NCBI RefSeq assembly: GCF_009469695.1
Contig: NZ_SSSR01000003.1
Coordinates: 62,001 to 126,000 of the forward strand
Source of the DNA: Propionivibrio limicola
Lineage (GTDB): Bacteria; Pseudomonadota; Gammaproteobacteria; Burkholderiales; Rhodocyclaceae
Length of the DNA: 64,000 nucleotides
Direction of reading: 5' to 3'
Shown: positions 27,813 to 36,066 of the stretch, piece after piece
How the letters are laid out: each line of letters begins with the position of its first letter
Numbering within the stretch: position 1 is the stretch's first letter
Made by a program: the position numbers and the translations under genes
Notes under the pieces: generated by a model
The model's input: the letters and a program-made list of their open reading frames with translations, nothing else
Told to the model about the DNA's origin: nothing
The model's database searches: none

Positions 27813-29276
27813 TTACAGGCCAAGCGAGTCCCACAAGTCGTCAACGCGCTGCTTGATCGTTGCATCCATGGCGATCGGTGTTCCCCACTCGCGGCTCGTT
27901 TCCCCTGGCCACTTGTTGGTGGCGTCGATGCCCATCTTGCTGCCCAGTCCGGCCACCGGCGAGGCGAAGTCAAGGTAATCAATTGGCGTATTCTCGGCAA
28001 TCAGCGTGTCGCGCGCGGCATCGACGCGCGTCGTCATCGCCCAGATGACTTCCTTCCAGTCGCGGATATTCACGTCGTCGTCCACCACGATGATGAACTT
28101 GGTGTACATGAACTGGCGCAGGAAGCTCCAGATGCCGAACATCACGCGCTTGGCGTGACCGGGGTACTGCTTGCGAATGCTGACGATGGCCATCCGGTAT
28201 GAGCAACCTTCCGGCGGCAGATAGAAATCGACGATTTCCGAATACTGCTTCTGCAACAGCGGCACGAACACCTCGTTGAGCGCCACGGCCAGCATCGCCG
28301 GCTCGTCGGGCGGCTTGCCGGTGTAGGTGCTGTGGTAGATCGGGTTCTTGCGCATGGTGATGCGTTCGACGGTGAATACCGGGAAGGTCGATTGCTCGTT
28401 GTAGTAGCCGGTGTGGTCGCCGTAGGGGCCTTCGAGCGCTGTTTCGTTCGGATCGACATAGCCTTCAAGCACGATCTCGCTTGACGCCGGCACCTGCAAA
28501 TCGTTGCCAAGGCATTTCACCAGTTCGGTCTTGGCGCCGCGCAGCAAGCCGGCAAACTGGTATTCGGAGATGTTGTCCGGCACCGGCGTCACCGCGCCGA
28601 GGATCGTCGCCGGATCGCAACCGAGCACGACGGCGACCGGGAATGGCTGGCCAGGATTCTTCAGGCAGTGATCACGGAAATCGAGCGCGCCGCCGCGATG
28701 CGCCAGCCAGCGCATGATGACCTTGTTCGGCCCGAGCACCTGTTGCCGGTAGATGCCGAGGTTCTGCCGGTTTTTGTTCGGGCCACGCGTCACCGTCAGG
28801 CCCCAGGTAATCAGCGGCGCCACGTCGCCCGGCCAGCAATGCTGGATCGGCAGACGCGACAGGTCGACATCCTTGCCTTCCCAGACGATCTCCTGGCACG
28901 GCGCGGAAGAGACGACCTTCGGCGACATGTTGAGCACCTGCTTGAGGATCGGCAGCTTCTCCCAAGCGTCCTTCAGCCCTTTTGGCGGTTCCGGCTCCTT
29001 GAGGAAGGCGAGCAGTTTGCCGACTTCGCGCAGCGCCTCGACCGACTCCTCGCCCATGCCGAGCGCGACGCGGCGCGGCGTGCCGAACAGGTTGGCCAGC
29101 ACCGGCATTGAGTGACCTTTCGGGTTCTCGAACAGGATGGCCGGCCCGCCAGCGCGCAGGACGCGGTCGCAGATCTCCGTCATTTCAAGGCGCGGGTCGA
29201 TCTCGGCGGCGATGCGCTTGAGCTCGCCCATGCTTTCCAGTTGCGTGATGAAGTCGCGAAGGTCGTGGTATTTCAT
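27813..29276 (-). CDS. ubiD: 4-hydroxy-3-polyprenylbenzoate decarboxylase UbiD
   Basis: A 487-residue prenylated-FMN-dependent decarboxylase of the ubiquinone pathway. The start [22 protein letters not shown] and the motif [14 protein letters not shown] are hallmarks, and the length agrees with E. coli UbiD (497). The UbiX flavin prenyltransferase that makes its cofactor is not in the window. UbiD-like enzymes can also decarboxylate aromatic acids, but the close match in N-terminus and length favours the ubiquinone role. It is separated by 280 bp from the divergent dps gene; I see no further gene in that gap. Confidence 0.93.
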   Translation of the reverse strand: MKYHDLRDFITQLESMGELKRIAAEIDPRLEMTEICDRVLRAGGPAILFENPKGHSMPVLANLFGTPRRVALGMGEESVEALREVGKLLAFLKEPEPPKGLKDAWEKLPILKQVLNMSPKVVSSAPCQEIVWEGKDVDLSRLPIQHCWPGDVAPLITWGLTVTRGPNKNRQNLGIYRQQVLGPNKVIMRWLAHRGGALDFRDHCLKNPGQPFPVAVVLGCDPATILGAVTPVPDNISEYQFAGLLRGAKTELVKCLGNDLQVPASSEIVLEGYVDPNETALEGPYGDHTGYYNEQSTFPVFTVERITMRKNPIYHSTYTGKPPDEPAMLAVALNEVFVPLLQKQYSEIVDFYLPPEGCSYRMAIVSIRKQYPGHAKRVMFGIWSFLRQFMYTKFIIVVDDDVNIRDWKEVIWAMTTRVDAARDTLIAENTPIDYLDFASPVAGLGSKMGIDATNKWPGETSREWGTPIAMDATIKQRVDDLWDSLGL

Positions 29277-29555
29277 GACAATTCAGCTCAATGTAGTTCT
29301 GCGCGATTATAGGCGAAGCCGGGCGCGCGCCTGATTTTTCGCGACCATCGGCCTCCTGATTTGTCCATAGCGCCTCTGCATCGATACGATTGTGGCAATT
29401 CATTGGATTAATCGCAGGACGGCCGCTAAAGTAGTAAGCGATGTTAGTGAGGGATGCAGGCGAGTCGCACGGCCGTCAAGGTTGCCAAGCAAGGCCCCGC
29501 CGCGTGATACTCAGCACCGTTTCATTTTTTCAACACGTAGTCATGGAGTCTCGTT

Positions 29556-30050
29556 ATGAAAGCCAAGAAACTCGACGTTAGCAAAATCGACATCGGTATT
29601 TCTGAAAAAGATCGTGCCGCCATCGCGGCCGGTTTGTCCAAGTTGCTCGCCGACAGCTTCACGCTGTACCTGATGACGCACAATTTCCACTGGAACGTCA
29701 CCGGCCCGATGTTCAACACGCTGCACACCATGTTCATGGATCAGTACACCGAACAGTGGAACGCGCTCGATATCATCGCCGAACGCATTCGTGCGCTCGG
29801 CGTCGTCGCGCCGGGCAGCTACGAAGAGTACGAGAAGCTGACGACGATTCCGGCCGTCAAGAGCCGTCCGAAAGCGCTCGAAATGGTCGCTCTGCTGGTG
29901 TCGGCGCAAGAAGCCACCGCCCGCACCGCACGCGAGATGCTGCCGCTGGCCGACAAGGCCAACGATCAGCCGACGATGGATCTGCTGACCCAGCGTCTCG
30001 ACGTGCACGAGAAGACCGCCTGGATGCTGCGCAGCCTGCTCGAAGAGTAA
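29556..30050 (+). CDS. dps: Dps family ferritin-like DNA-protection protein
   Basis: A 164-residue Dps-type four-helix protein that forms a dodecamer, stores iron and protects DNA from peroxide. The ferroxidase site between subunits is seen as His45 ([12 protein letters not shown]), His57 (LHTMF), Asp72 and Glu76 ([12 protein letters not shown]). At the place where most family members have an acidic residue four after the second His, this protein has Met61, with Asp62 next to it. The N-terminus is Lys-rich ([10 protein letters not shown]). It is monocistronic: a strong terminator follows. No clear OxyR site was found upstream. Confidence 0.92.
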   Translation: MKAKKLDVSKIDIGISEKDRAAIAAGLSKLLADSFTLYLMTHNFHWNVTGPMFNTLHTMFMDQYTEQWNALDIIAERIRALGVVAPGSYEEYEKLTTIPAVKSRPKALEMVALLVSAQEATARTAREMLPLADKANDQPTMDLLTQRLDVHEKTAWMLRSLLEE

Positions 30051-30094
30051 TCGGGTAATCAGGGCAAAAGCCCGCGCCAGCCGCGGGCGAAGAC

Positions 30095-30128
30095 AAAAGG
30101 AGAGCGGTGCGTTCACGCTCTCCTTTTT
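30095..30128 (+). terminator. Rho-independent terminator of dps
   Basis: Stem AAAAGGAGAGCG (30095-30106) / CGCTCTCCTTTT (30116-30127), with a 9-base loop and a T run that overlaps the 3' arm. It lies 45 bp after the dps stop, in the 316-bp gap that also holds the ahcY promoter and riboswitch. Confidence 0.88.
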
Positions 30129-30176
30129 CGTTGGGAAGTTGGCTGCGCCCGCGCATGCATTTTGTCGATATCCGCG

Positions 30177-30182
30177 TATAAT
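30177..30182 (+). promoter_or_regulatory. -10 box of the ahcY-metF promoter
   Basis: A perfect TATAAT lies 8-10 bp before the 5' end of the SAH riboswitch, so the predicted transcription start falls right at the first base pair of the aptamer. No convincing -35 hexamer is seen at 16-18 bp. Confidence 0.65.
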
Positions 30183-30190
30183 CCGCGGCT

Positions 30191-30267
30191 TATCCGAGGG
30201 GCGCTGCAAGACTGCCGGGAGTCCTGTCCCGCAGTTTCAGGCTCGGAACTCTAAACGGCGCTCACCT
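30191..30267 (+). promoter_or_regulatory. S-adenosylhomocysteine (SAH) riboswitch
   Basis: The leader contains the SAH riboswitch pattern: 5' CCGAGGGGCGCTGCAAG (30193-30209), a variable hairpin (ACTGCCGGGA.../...CCCGCAGT), then CAGGCTCGG (30238-30246) that pairs back to CCGAG, and a closing AACGGCGCTCACC (30254-30266) that makes the pseudoknot with GGCGC. This RNA class binds SAH and switches on genes that remove it. The gene downstream is ahcY, the expected target. The aptamer ends 100 bp before the start codon, leaving room for an expression platform. Confidence 0.93.
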
Positions 30268-30366
30268 TGACAACCCGTGCCGGGCACGGGGAGCCGGGTG
30301 AGTCTTCAAAAGAAGCCATTCCCTCGTCGCCTTCCCAGTCCGGCCACAGTTCATAAGGAGCTTACT

Positions 30367-31767
30367 GTGGCACCATTTACCGATTACGTCGTTGCCGACC
30401 TCGCCCTTGCCGATTGGGGCCGCAAGGAAATCCGCATCGCGGAAACCGAAATGCCGGGCCTGATGGCCATTCGCGAAGAATTTGCCGCCAGCCAGCCGCT
30501 CAAAGGCGCACGCATCACCGGTTCGCTGCACATGACGATCCAGACCGCCGTGCTGATCGAGACGCTGACCGCGCTCGGTGCCGAAGTGCGCTGGGCTTCG
30601 TGCAACATCTTCTCGACGCAGGACCATGCCGCCGCCGCGATTGCCGCGCAGAACATCCCGGTCTTCGCCGTCAAGGGCGAGTCGCTGACCGATTACTGGG
30701 AATACACGCACCGCATCTTCGAATGGACCGATGGTGGTTTTTCCAACATGATCCTCGACGACGGCGGTGATGCGACGCTGCTGCTGCACCTCGGCGCCCG
30801 TGCCGAGAAGGATATTTCCGTTCTCGCCAATCCGTCCTCGGAAGAAGAAACGATCCTCTTCGCGGCGATCAAGGCCAAGCTGGCCGTCGAGCCAACGTGG
30901 TATTCGACGCGCCTCGCCCAGATCAAGGGCGTTACCGAAGAAACGACGACCGGCGTGCATCGCCTGTACCAGATGCACGAGCGCGGCGACCTCAAGTTCC
31001 CGGCCATCAACGTGAACGATTCAGTCACCAAATCCAAGTTCGACAACCTCTACGGCTGCCGCGAATCGCTGGTCGACGGCATCAAGCGTGCCACCGACGT
31101 GATGATTGCCGGCAAGGTTGCCGTCATCATCGGCTACGGCGACGTTGGCAAGGGCTGCGCGCAGGCCATGCGCGCCCTCTCGGCGCAAGTGTGGGTCACC
31201 GAGATCGACCCGATCTGCGCGCTGCAGGCGGCGATGGAAGGCTACCGCGTCGTGACCATGGAATACGCCGCCGACAAGGCCGACATCTTTGTCACCACCA
31301 CCGGCAACTACCACGTCATCACGCACGACCACATGGCGGCGATGAAGGATCAGGCTATCGTCTGCAACATCGGCCACTTCGACAACGAAATCGACGTTGC
31401 CTCGATCGAGAAATACCGGTGGGAAGAGATCAAGCCGCAGGTCGATCACGTGATTTTCCCCGACGGCAAACGCATCATCCTGCTCGCCAAGGGCCGTCTC
31501 GTGAACCTCGGTTGCGCCACCGGCCATCCGAGCTACGTCATGTCGTCCTCGTTCGCCAACCAGACGATCGCCCAGATCGAACTGTTTACGCAGACGGACA
31601 AGTACCCGGTCGGCGTCTACACCTTGCCGAAGCATCTTGACGAGAAGGTGGCGCGCCTGCAGCTGAAGAAGCTCAACGCCCAGCTCACCACGCTGACCGA
31701 AGAGCAGGCCGCCTATATCGGCGTGTCCGTGGATGGCCCGTACAAGGCCGAGCACTATCGCTACTGA
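30367..31767 (+). CDS. ahcY: S-adenosylhomocysteine hydrolase
   Basis: A 466-residue NAD-dependent enzyme that splits SAH to adenosine and homocysteine. The GTG at 30367 is chosen because AAGGAG (30355-30360) lies 6 bp before it and it gives the family start ([21 protein letters not shown]). The NAD site is [13 protein letters not shown] (about residues 258-270), and the C-terminus ends YKAEHYRY as in other AhcY proteins. Expression is probably controlled by the SAH riboswitch at 30191-30267. metF follows, so methyl-cycle enzymes are grouped. Confidence 0.97.
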   Translation: MAPFTDYVVADLALADWGRKEIRIAETEMPGLMAIREEFAASQPLKGARITGSLHMTIQTAVLIETLTALGAEVRWASCNIFSTQDHAAAAIAAQNIPVFAVKGESLTDYWEYTHRIFEWTDGGFSNMILDDGGDATLLLHLGARAEKDISVLANPSSEEETILFAAIKAKLAVEPTWYSTRLAQIKGVTEETTTGVHRLYQMHERGDLKFPAINVNDSVTKSKFDNLYGCRESLVDGIKRATDVMIAGKVAVIIGYGDVGKGCAQAMRALSAQVWVTEIDPICALQAAMEGYRVVTMEYAADKADIFVTTTGNYHVITHDHMAAMKDQAIVCNIGHFDNEIDVASIEKYRWEEIKPQVDHVIFPDGKRIILLAKGRLVNLGCATGHPSYVMSSSFANQTIAQIELFTQTDKYPVGVYTLPKHLDEKVARLQLKKLNAQLTTLTEEQAAYIGVSVDGPYKAEHYRY

Positions 31768-31777
31768 GCGCCAATCC

Positions 31778-31850
31778 CGTCATTCCGGCGCACGCCGGAA
31801 TCCGGAACGGCCGTCGCCTGGACACCGGCTTGAGCCGGTGTGACGGCCAC
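31778..31850. repeat. Paired hairpins between ahcY and metF (REP-like)
   Basis: Two tight stem-loops: TTCCGGCG-CA-CGCCGGAA (31783-31800), and a longer one in which GGCCGTC (31809-31815) pairs with GACGGCC (31842-31848) outside CACCGGC-TTGA-GCCGGTG (31823-31840). The phrase GTCATTCCGGCG...CGCCGGAATCC resembles common short interspersed repeats of betaproteobacteria. With no T run it is more likely an mRNA-processing or stabilising element than a terminator. Confidence 0.7.
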
Positions 31851-31862
31851 AGAGGACGACAA

Positions 31863-32699
31863 ATGAAAACAGAAATCTCGATTGAATTTTTCCCGCCGCA
31901 AACACCGGATGGCATGGAAAAGTTGCGCCGCGTGCGCGAGGAACTGGCGGTGCTCAAGCCAGCCTACTATTCCGTCACCTTCGGAGCCGGCGGTTCGACG
32001 CGCGAACGTACCTTTGCGGTGGTCAAGGAAATTGCCGCCGCAGGTTATGAAGCTGCGCCGCACCTCTCCTGCATCGGCTCGACGCGCGACAACATCCGCG
32101 AGATCCTGCAGGAATACAAGGCTGCCGGCATCCGCCGCATCGTCGCCCTGCGCGGCGACCTGCCGTCGGGCATGGCCGAAACCGGCGAATTCCGCTACGC
32201 CAACGAACTCGTTGAATTCATCCGCAGCGAAACCGGCGACCATTTCCGGCTCGAAGTCGCCGCCTACCCCGAATGGCACCCGCAAGCACGCACCCCGGCC
32301 GATGACCTCGCGGCTTTCGTGCGCAAGGCCAAGGCCGGCGCCAACTCGGCGATCACGCAGTATTTCTACAACGCCGATGCCTATTTTCATTTTGTCGACG
32401 AGGTTCGGGCGGCGGGTGTCGACATCCCGATCTTCCCGGGCATCATGCCGATCGGCAGCTTTTCCAAGCTGGCTCGCTTTTCCGACGCCTGCGGCGCCGA
32501 ACTGCCGCGCTGGATGCGTCGCAAGTTCGAAGGCTTCGGCGACGATGTCGATTCCATCCGCGCCTTCGGCCTCGATGTCGTGACCGAACTCTGCCAGCGC
32601 CTGCTCGCCGGCGGGGCGCCGGGGCTGCATTTTTACTCGATGAATCAGTCGAGTCTGGTGCGGGAGATTTGCCGGCGGCTGAAGCTGGAAGGGCTTTGA
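31863..32699 (+). CDS. metF: Methylenetetrahydrofolate reductase
   Basis: A 278-residue FAD-dependent TIM-barrel enzyme that reduces 5,10-methylene-THF to 5-methyl-THF, the methyl donor for methionine synthesis. It has the catalytic Glu9 in ISIEFFPPQT, the VTFGAGGSTR loop and the LRGDLP segment (residues 97-102). The ATG at 31863 has AGAGGA upstream; an in-frame start at 31830 lies in the hairpin region and is rejected. It is the second gene behind the SAH riboswitch, so SAH removal and methyl supply would be co-regulated unless the intervening hairpins change mRNA stability. Confidence 0.95.
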   Translation: MKTEISIEFFPPQTPDGMEKLRRVREELAVLKPAYYSVTFGAGGSTRERTFAVVKEIAAAGYEAAPHLSCIGSTRDNIREILQEYKAAGIRRIVALRGDLPSGMAETGEFRYANELVEFIRSETGDHFRLEVAAYPEWHPQARTPADDLAAFVRKAKAGANSAITQYFYNADAYFHFVDEVRAAGVDIPIFPGIMPIGSFSKLARFSDACGAELPRWMRRKFEGFGDDVDSIRAFGLDVVTELCQRLLAGGAPGLHFYSMNQSSLVREICRRLKLEGL

Positions 32700-32744
32700 C
32701 AGGAGCCGGGAAAAAGGCTTGAAAAGGCCCGAAAAAAGCCAAAA

Positions 32745-32780
32745 CAAGGGGCTGTCCATTCTGCTTCGGCCAGCCCCTTG
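32745..32780 (-). terminator. Hairpin at the metF/DUF2789 junction
   Basis: A perfect 10-bp stem, CAAGGGGCTG (32745-32754) / CAGCCCCTTG (32771-32780), with a 16-base loop. On the minus strand the stem is followed by TTTTGGCTTTTTTC, so it best serves the DUF2789 gene; on the plus strand the T run is poor. Confidence 0.7.
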
Positions 32781-32872
32781 TGCTGTTATTGGACCGAGAG
32801 AAAACTACGGTTTTTTAGGCCGTTACGCTGCTCCACTGCAGTGTTCAAGCGTGAGCCCGTAAGCACAAGGGG

Positions 32873-33103
32873 CTAATGCAGCCTCTCGTTGAGCTCGTCA
32901 ATTACACCGGCCCAATCAGCGTCCTCGATTATTTCTTCCTTAAGGAAAGTTCTTTGGGCTGGCGTCCAGAAGGATGCTCGATAAAGAGCGACGTCGTTGC
33001 CCAATGGCCTGTGAGAGGCAATGAAATCTTCCATCTCGGCCGAGCCGGATGGCAATCCGAGTTGAGCGAAAAGATTGCTCAGGGTATGTACGTTGGCTTC
33101 CAT
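32873..33103 (-). CDS. DUF2789 family protein
   Basis: A 76-residue protein with the DUF2789 start MEANVHTLSNLFAQLGLPS, then FIASHRPL and FLKEEIIEDADWAGVIDELN. Proteins of this length and pattern are common in proteobacteria and have no known function. There is no signal peptide or membrane segment. AGGAGCATTC lies just before the start on the coding strand. It appears monocistronic, with a hairpin downstream at 32745-32780. The 175 bp upstream, to the lipoprotein gene, are rather AT-rich and hold no other gene that I can see. Confidence 0.86.
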   Translation of the reverse strand: MEANVHTLSNLFAQLGLPSGSAEMEDFIASHRPLGNDVALYRASFWTPAQRTFLKEEIIEDADWAGVIDELNERLH

Positions 33104-33278
33104 TGAATGCTCCTCGGGGCAAAGACTGGTAAGCAGTCACTTCTTAGAGTAAGGCCAAAACGAGTGGAACGGTAGATAACCCAATTGTCTTGTTCATCGA
33201 TGCTTCCTTCTCCAATCAAAAAAAGAAGTCGGTTAAATCAAAGCCTTTAAAATCTCCTCGAACTTTCTCTGTTTGCGA

Positions 33279-33842
33279 TCAAAACGCCTTGTCAAAAAGC
33301 GACGGGCCCACGCTTTGGAGCGGGCCGAGCGGATTGCGCTGTAGCTCGGTTTCCTCGATCTGCGGGCGGCCGCTCCATTGCTTGTAAACGACCAAGTTGT
33401 TGATGACGACGATCAGTGCGCCGAACTTCCATCCGGTGACCGTCGTGTTGCGCCTGAAATTCAAGAAATCCAGCAGGAAGTTGCCGTCCCGTTGTCGATA
33501 AATGCGGCTCGGTTCCATGAAGTAGCCGATGCAGCCTTCCTGCGCCTTGATACAGTCGAGAATGCCCGGAGGGATCTGCATTTGCTCCGGGACGGGGGAC
33601 GGCAGTACGGCACGTACTACTTGTGAATGGTTGAGAATCTGCATGTTGGGGGTCTTGAACGGGTCGAAGCCCAATTCGCGCACCGTGTTCATGTTAGTGG
33701 AGTAAGGAATGATCTGGTCGAAGCTTCTCTTCGCGTCTTCGAAGTCTCGCCAGTGGTTGCTGACGTCCTGCTTGGAACTCGGAAGCATGCTGGTGCACCC
33801 GGTCAGCAGGCAGATGAACAACAGCGGCGCCAATGACTTCAT
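33279..33842 (-). CDS. Putative lipoprotein of unknown function
   Basis: A 187-residue protein. The ATG at 33842 gives a type II signal with lipobox LLTGC (residues 9-13, Cys13), so lipid attachment is likely; a longer in-frame reading back to 34130 lacks any signal and is rejected. The mature part has no domain that I can name. It has WRDFEDAKRSFDQIIPYST, a Cys pair (DCIKAQEGCIGYF), a short hydrophobic stretch FGALIVVINNLVVYKQW, and a C-terminal Pro/Leu tail. It stands alone between the DUF2789 and EamA genes in a patch poorer in GC than the rest. Confidence 0.75.
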   Translation of the reverse strand: MKSLAPLLFICLLTGCTSMLPSSKQDVSNHWRDFEDAKRSFDQIIPYSTNMNTVRELGFDPFKTPNMQILNHSQVVRAVLPSPVPEQMQIPPGILDCIKAQEGCIGYFMEPSRIYRQRDGNFLLDFLNFRRNTTVTGWKFGALIVVINNLVVYKQWSGRPQIEETELQRNPLGPLQSVGPSLFDKAF

Positions 33843-34042
33843 CGCAAAGCCCCCCTCTTTACCCGCGTTTTTTCTTTGCCCCCAGACGGGGCAGCGACTT
33901 GCTTTTACATTAAAGATAGTCGCTGCCACTCGGGATGCAAACTGCAAAGACCGCATGTGAAAGCGATGGCGTGGCGGTTTGCGATCGTGAGCGGCCGGGC
34001 AGGGGAAGCGCCGAGTCTCTTCGTCGCGGGCGTTGAGAGACC

Positions 34043-34951
34043 TTAACGCCGCGTCACCAGAAACACCCCGAACAGCACGAATCCGGTGCCGGCCATCTGC
34101 GCCAGCGACATCGGTTCGTCGAGGATCCACCAGCCGAAGAAGATGGTCAGCACCGGGCCGAGTGTGCCGATGAGGACGGAGCGCGAGGTGCCGATCAGGC
34201 GGATCGACGCCGACTGCATGAACATCGGCAGCACCGTCGAAAAGGCGACGATGGCGAGGATGTAGGCGTAGATGCGCGGCGGCAGGTCGTAGGCGGCGAG
34301 CGGCTGGCTGGCGAAGAAGTGCAGCTGGGCGGCGACGCTGGAAACGATCATCACCAGCGCCGTGAAACGGGTGGCGCCGAGGCGGGCGATCATCGGTCCG
34401 CTGCCGGACAGGTAAAGCGCGTAGGTCAGCGACGAGCCGAAGACGAACAGGGCGCCGATGATGACGTTGTGTGTGTCTTCCGAGAATTCGAGGTCATGTG
34501 CGAAAGCGAGGCCGATTCCGACGTAAGAGAGCAGCAGCGAGAAAATTTCGCGCCGGTGCAGCGTTTTTCCCATGAACAGGACGGCGATCAGGATGGTCAG
34601 CGTCGGGTAGGTGAACAGGATCAGGCGCTCCAGACCGGCCGAGATGTATTGCAGGCCGAGGAAGTCGAACAGGCTGGCGCCGTAGTAGCCGAGCAGGCCG
34701 AGCGCCAGCAGCATGATCCAGTCGCGGCGTGTCAGCGGCGGCGCGCCGCGGCTCGACGTGATGGCCAGCCAGATGAAGGCGGGCAGCGAGAGCACCATGC
34801 GCAGCGACAGCAACGTGACCGGATCGACGCGAACGGCCAGCGGCACGGCATAGGCGAGCTTGATCAGGATGGCTTTGAACGAGAAACCGAAGGCGGCGAG
34901 GATGGCGAGGGTGACGCCAAGACGGTCGGGCGACCAGTTTTTCCAGGGCAT
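34043..34951 (-). CDS. EamA/DMT family transporter
   Basis: A 302-residue membrane protein with about ten helices and two EamA repeats. Signs include LAAFGFSFKAILIKLAY in helix 1, FLGLQYISAGLERLILFTYPTL in repeat 1 and FSTVLPMFMQSASIRLIG in repeat 2. The ATG at 34951 is preferred to an in-frame start at 35011 because it begins at the expected N-terminus. The LysR gene starts 104 bp away on the other strand, so this exporter is the likely target of that regulator. The substrate is unknown. Confidence 0.88.
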   Translation of the reverse strand: MPWKNWSPDRLGVTLAILAAFGFSFKAILIKLAYAVPLAVRVDPVTLLSLRMVLSLPAFIWLAITSSRGAPPLTRRDWIMLLALGLLGYYGASLFDFLGLQYISAGLERLILFTYPTLTILIAVLFMGKTLHRREIFSLLLSYVGIGLAFAHDLEFSEDTHNVIIGALFVFGSSLTYALYLSGSGPMIARLGATRFTALVMIVSSVAAQLHFFASQPLAAYDLPPRIYAYILAIVAFSTVLPMFMQSASIRLIGTSRSVLIGTLGPVLTIFFGWWILDEPMSLAQMAGTGFVLFGVFLVTRR

Positions 34952-35055
34952 GGCGGGGCAACGGGCAGGATGGGAAGTGCCCCGATAATGGCGGCAGCCG
35001 GTACGTTGCACAATTGCTATTATCTGAAGACTGAATTCGCCCCCGACGAACGCTC

Positions 35056-35958
35056 ATGCGCTACGACCTGACCGACCTCCGCCTCTTCGTGGCCATTGCC
35101 GAAGAGCGCAACCTGACCCGCGGCGCGGCTCGCGCCCATCTCGCGCCATCCTCGGCCAGCCACCGCCTGCAAAGGCTTGAGGAGGAGTTGGGGGTGCCGT
35201 TGTTCGAGCGCCGGGCGCGTGGCGTGACGTTGACCCGGGCCGGCGACGCGCTGTTACGCAACGCCCGGCAAGTGTTTGCCAGCATCGAACAGATGCACGC
35301 CGATCTCTCGCCTTACGCGACCGGCGTGCGCGGCCACGTCAGCGTGTGGGCGAACACGCATGCCACGCACACGTTTTTGCCTGATGACTTGGCCGGCTTC
35401 CTTAAACAGTATCCGCAGGTCAGCATCAGCCTCGAAGAACACACGAGCCCCGAAATCGCGCTTGCCGTGGCGAACGACGAGATCGAAATCGGCGTGCTGG
35501 CCGACACGGAAACGGAAGCCAGCGTCGAACTGATTCCCTATCGCAGCGACCGGCTCGACCTCGTCGTGCCGGGCGGGCATCCGCTGGCGGCGCGGGCGCG
35601 CGTGCGCTTCGCCGAGGTCCTCGATTTTCCGTTCGTGATGCTGCACTCGGGCTCGTCGATCCATACCTTCACGATGAACGCCGCCGCGGCGCAAGGGCGG
35701 CATCTCAACGTGCGCATCCAGGTGCGCAGCTTCGGCGCCGTGTGCCGCATGGTCGGGGCGGGCGTCGGCATCGGCCTCGTACCGCGCAGCGCCGTGCCGG
35801 CGATGGCTTTGCCGGAGCCGCCGGTCATCGTCGAACTCGACGAAGCGTGGGCGCAGTGCGACCTGCAAGTGTGCATCAAGCGCCGGGCAAGCCTGTCGGG
35901 CTTTGCCGCGGCGCTGGTCGACAGCCTGTGCGGCGGAGGGGAACGTCGCCAGTCATGA
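35056..35958 (+). CDS. LysR family transcriptional regulator
   Basis: A 300-residue regulator. The winged helix-turn-helix is at residues 1-60 (FVAIAEERNLTRGAARAHLAPSSASHRLQRLEEELG), and the ligand-binding domain runs from about 90 to 290 (GHVSVWANTHATHTFLPDDL...). It is divergent from the EamA gene with 104 bp between the two start codons, the usual arrangement for a LysR protein controlling its neighbour and itself. The effector is unknown. A long imperfect hairpin begins 3 bp after its stop. Confidence 0.92.
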   Translation: MRYDLTDLRLFVAIAEERNLTRGAARAHLAPSSASHRLQRLEEELGVPLFERRARGVTLTRAGDALLRNARQVFASIEQMHADLSPYATGVRGHVSVWANTHATHTFLPDDLAGFLKQYPQVSISLEEHTSPEIALAVANDEIEIGVLADTETEASVELIPYRSDRLDLVVPGGHPLAARARVRFAEVLDFPFVMLHSGSSIHTFTMNAAAAQGRHLNVRIQVRSFGAVCRMVGAGVGIGLVPRSAVPAMALPEPPVIVELDEAWAQCDLQVCIKRRASLSGFAAALVDSLCGGGERRQS

Positions 35959-35960
35959 TG

Positions 35961-36066
35961 AAAGGCTTCACCACCAAGGCACCAAGAACACAAAGTTTCA
36001 CCAAGAAATTCGGGGTGTTTTTCTTGGTGCTTCTTGGTGATCTTGGCGTCTTGGTGGTTGGCTTTT
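35961..36066. repeat. Long imperfect inverted repeat, ACCACCAAGGCACCAAG type (copy 1)
   Basis: The left arm, 35964-36009, reads GGCTTCACCACCAAGGCACC and then AAGA-ACACAAAG-TTTCACCAAGAAA. The right arm, to 36062, reads TTTCTTGGTGC..., ending GTCTTGGTGGTTGGC. It lies between the ends of the convergent LysR and yjgR genes and reaches into the yjgR stop codon. A second copy of the same family is at 59786-59890. Confidence 0.82.

Noticed and set aside
29277..29555. Possible small gene or OxyR site between ubiD and dps
   Set aside because: No open frame with a ribosome site and no ATAG-N7-CTAT pattern could be supported.
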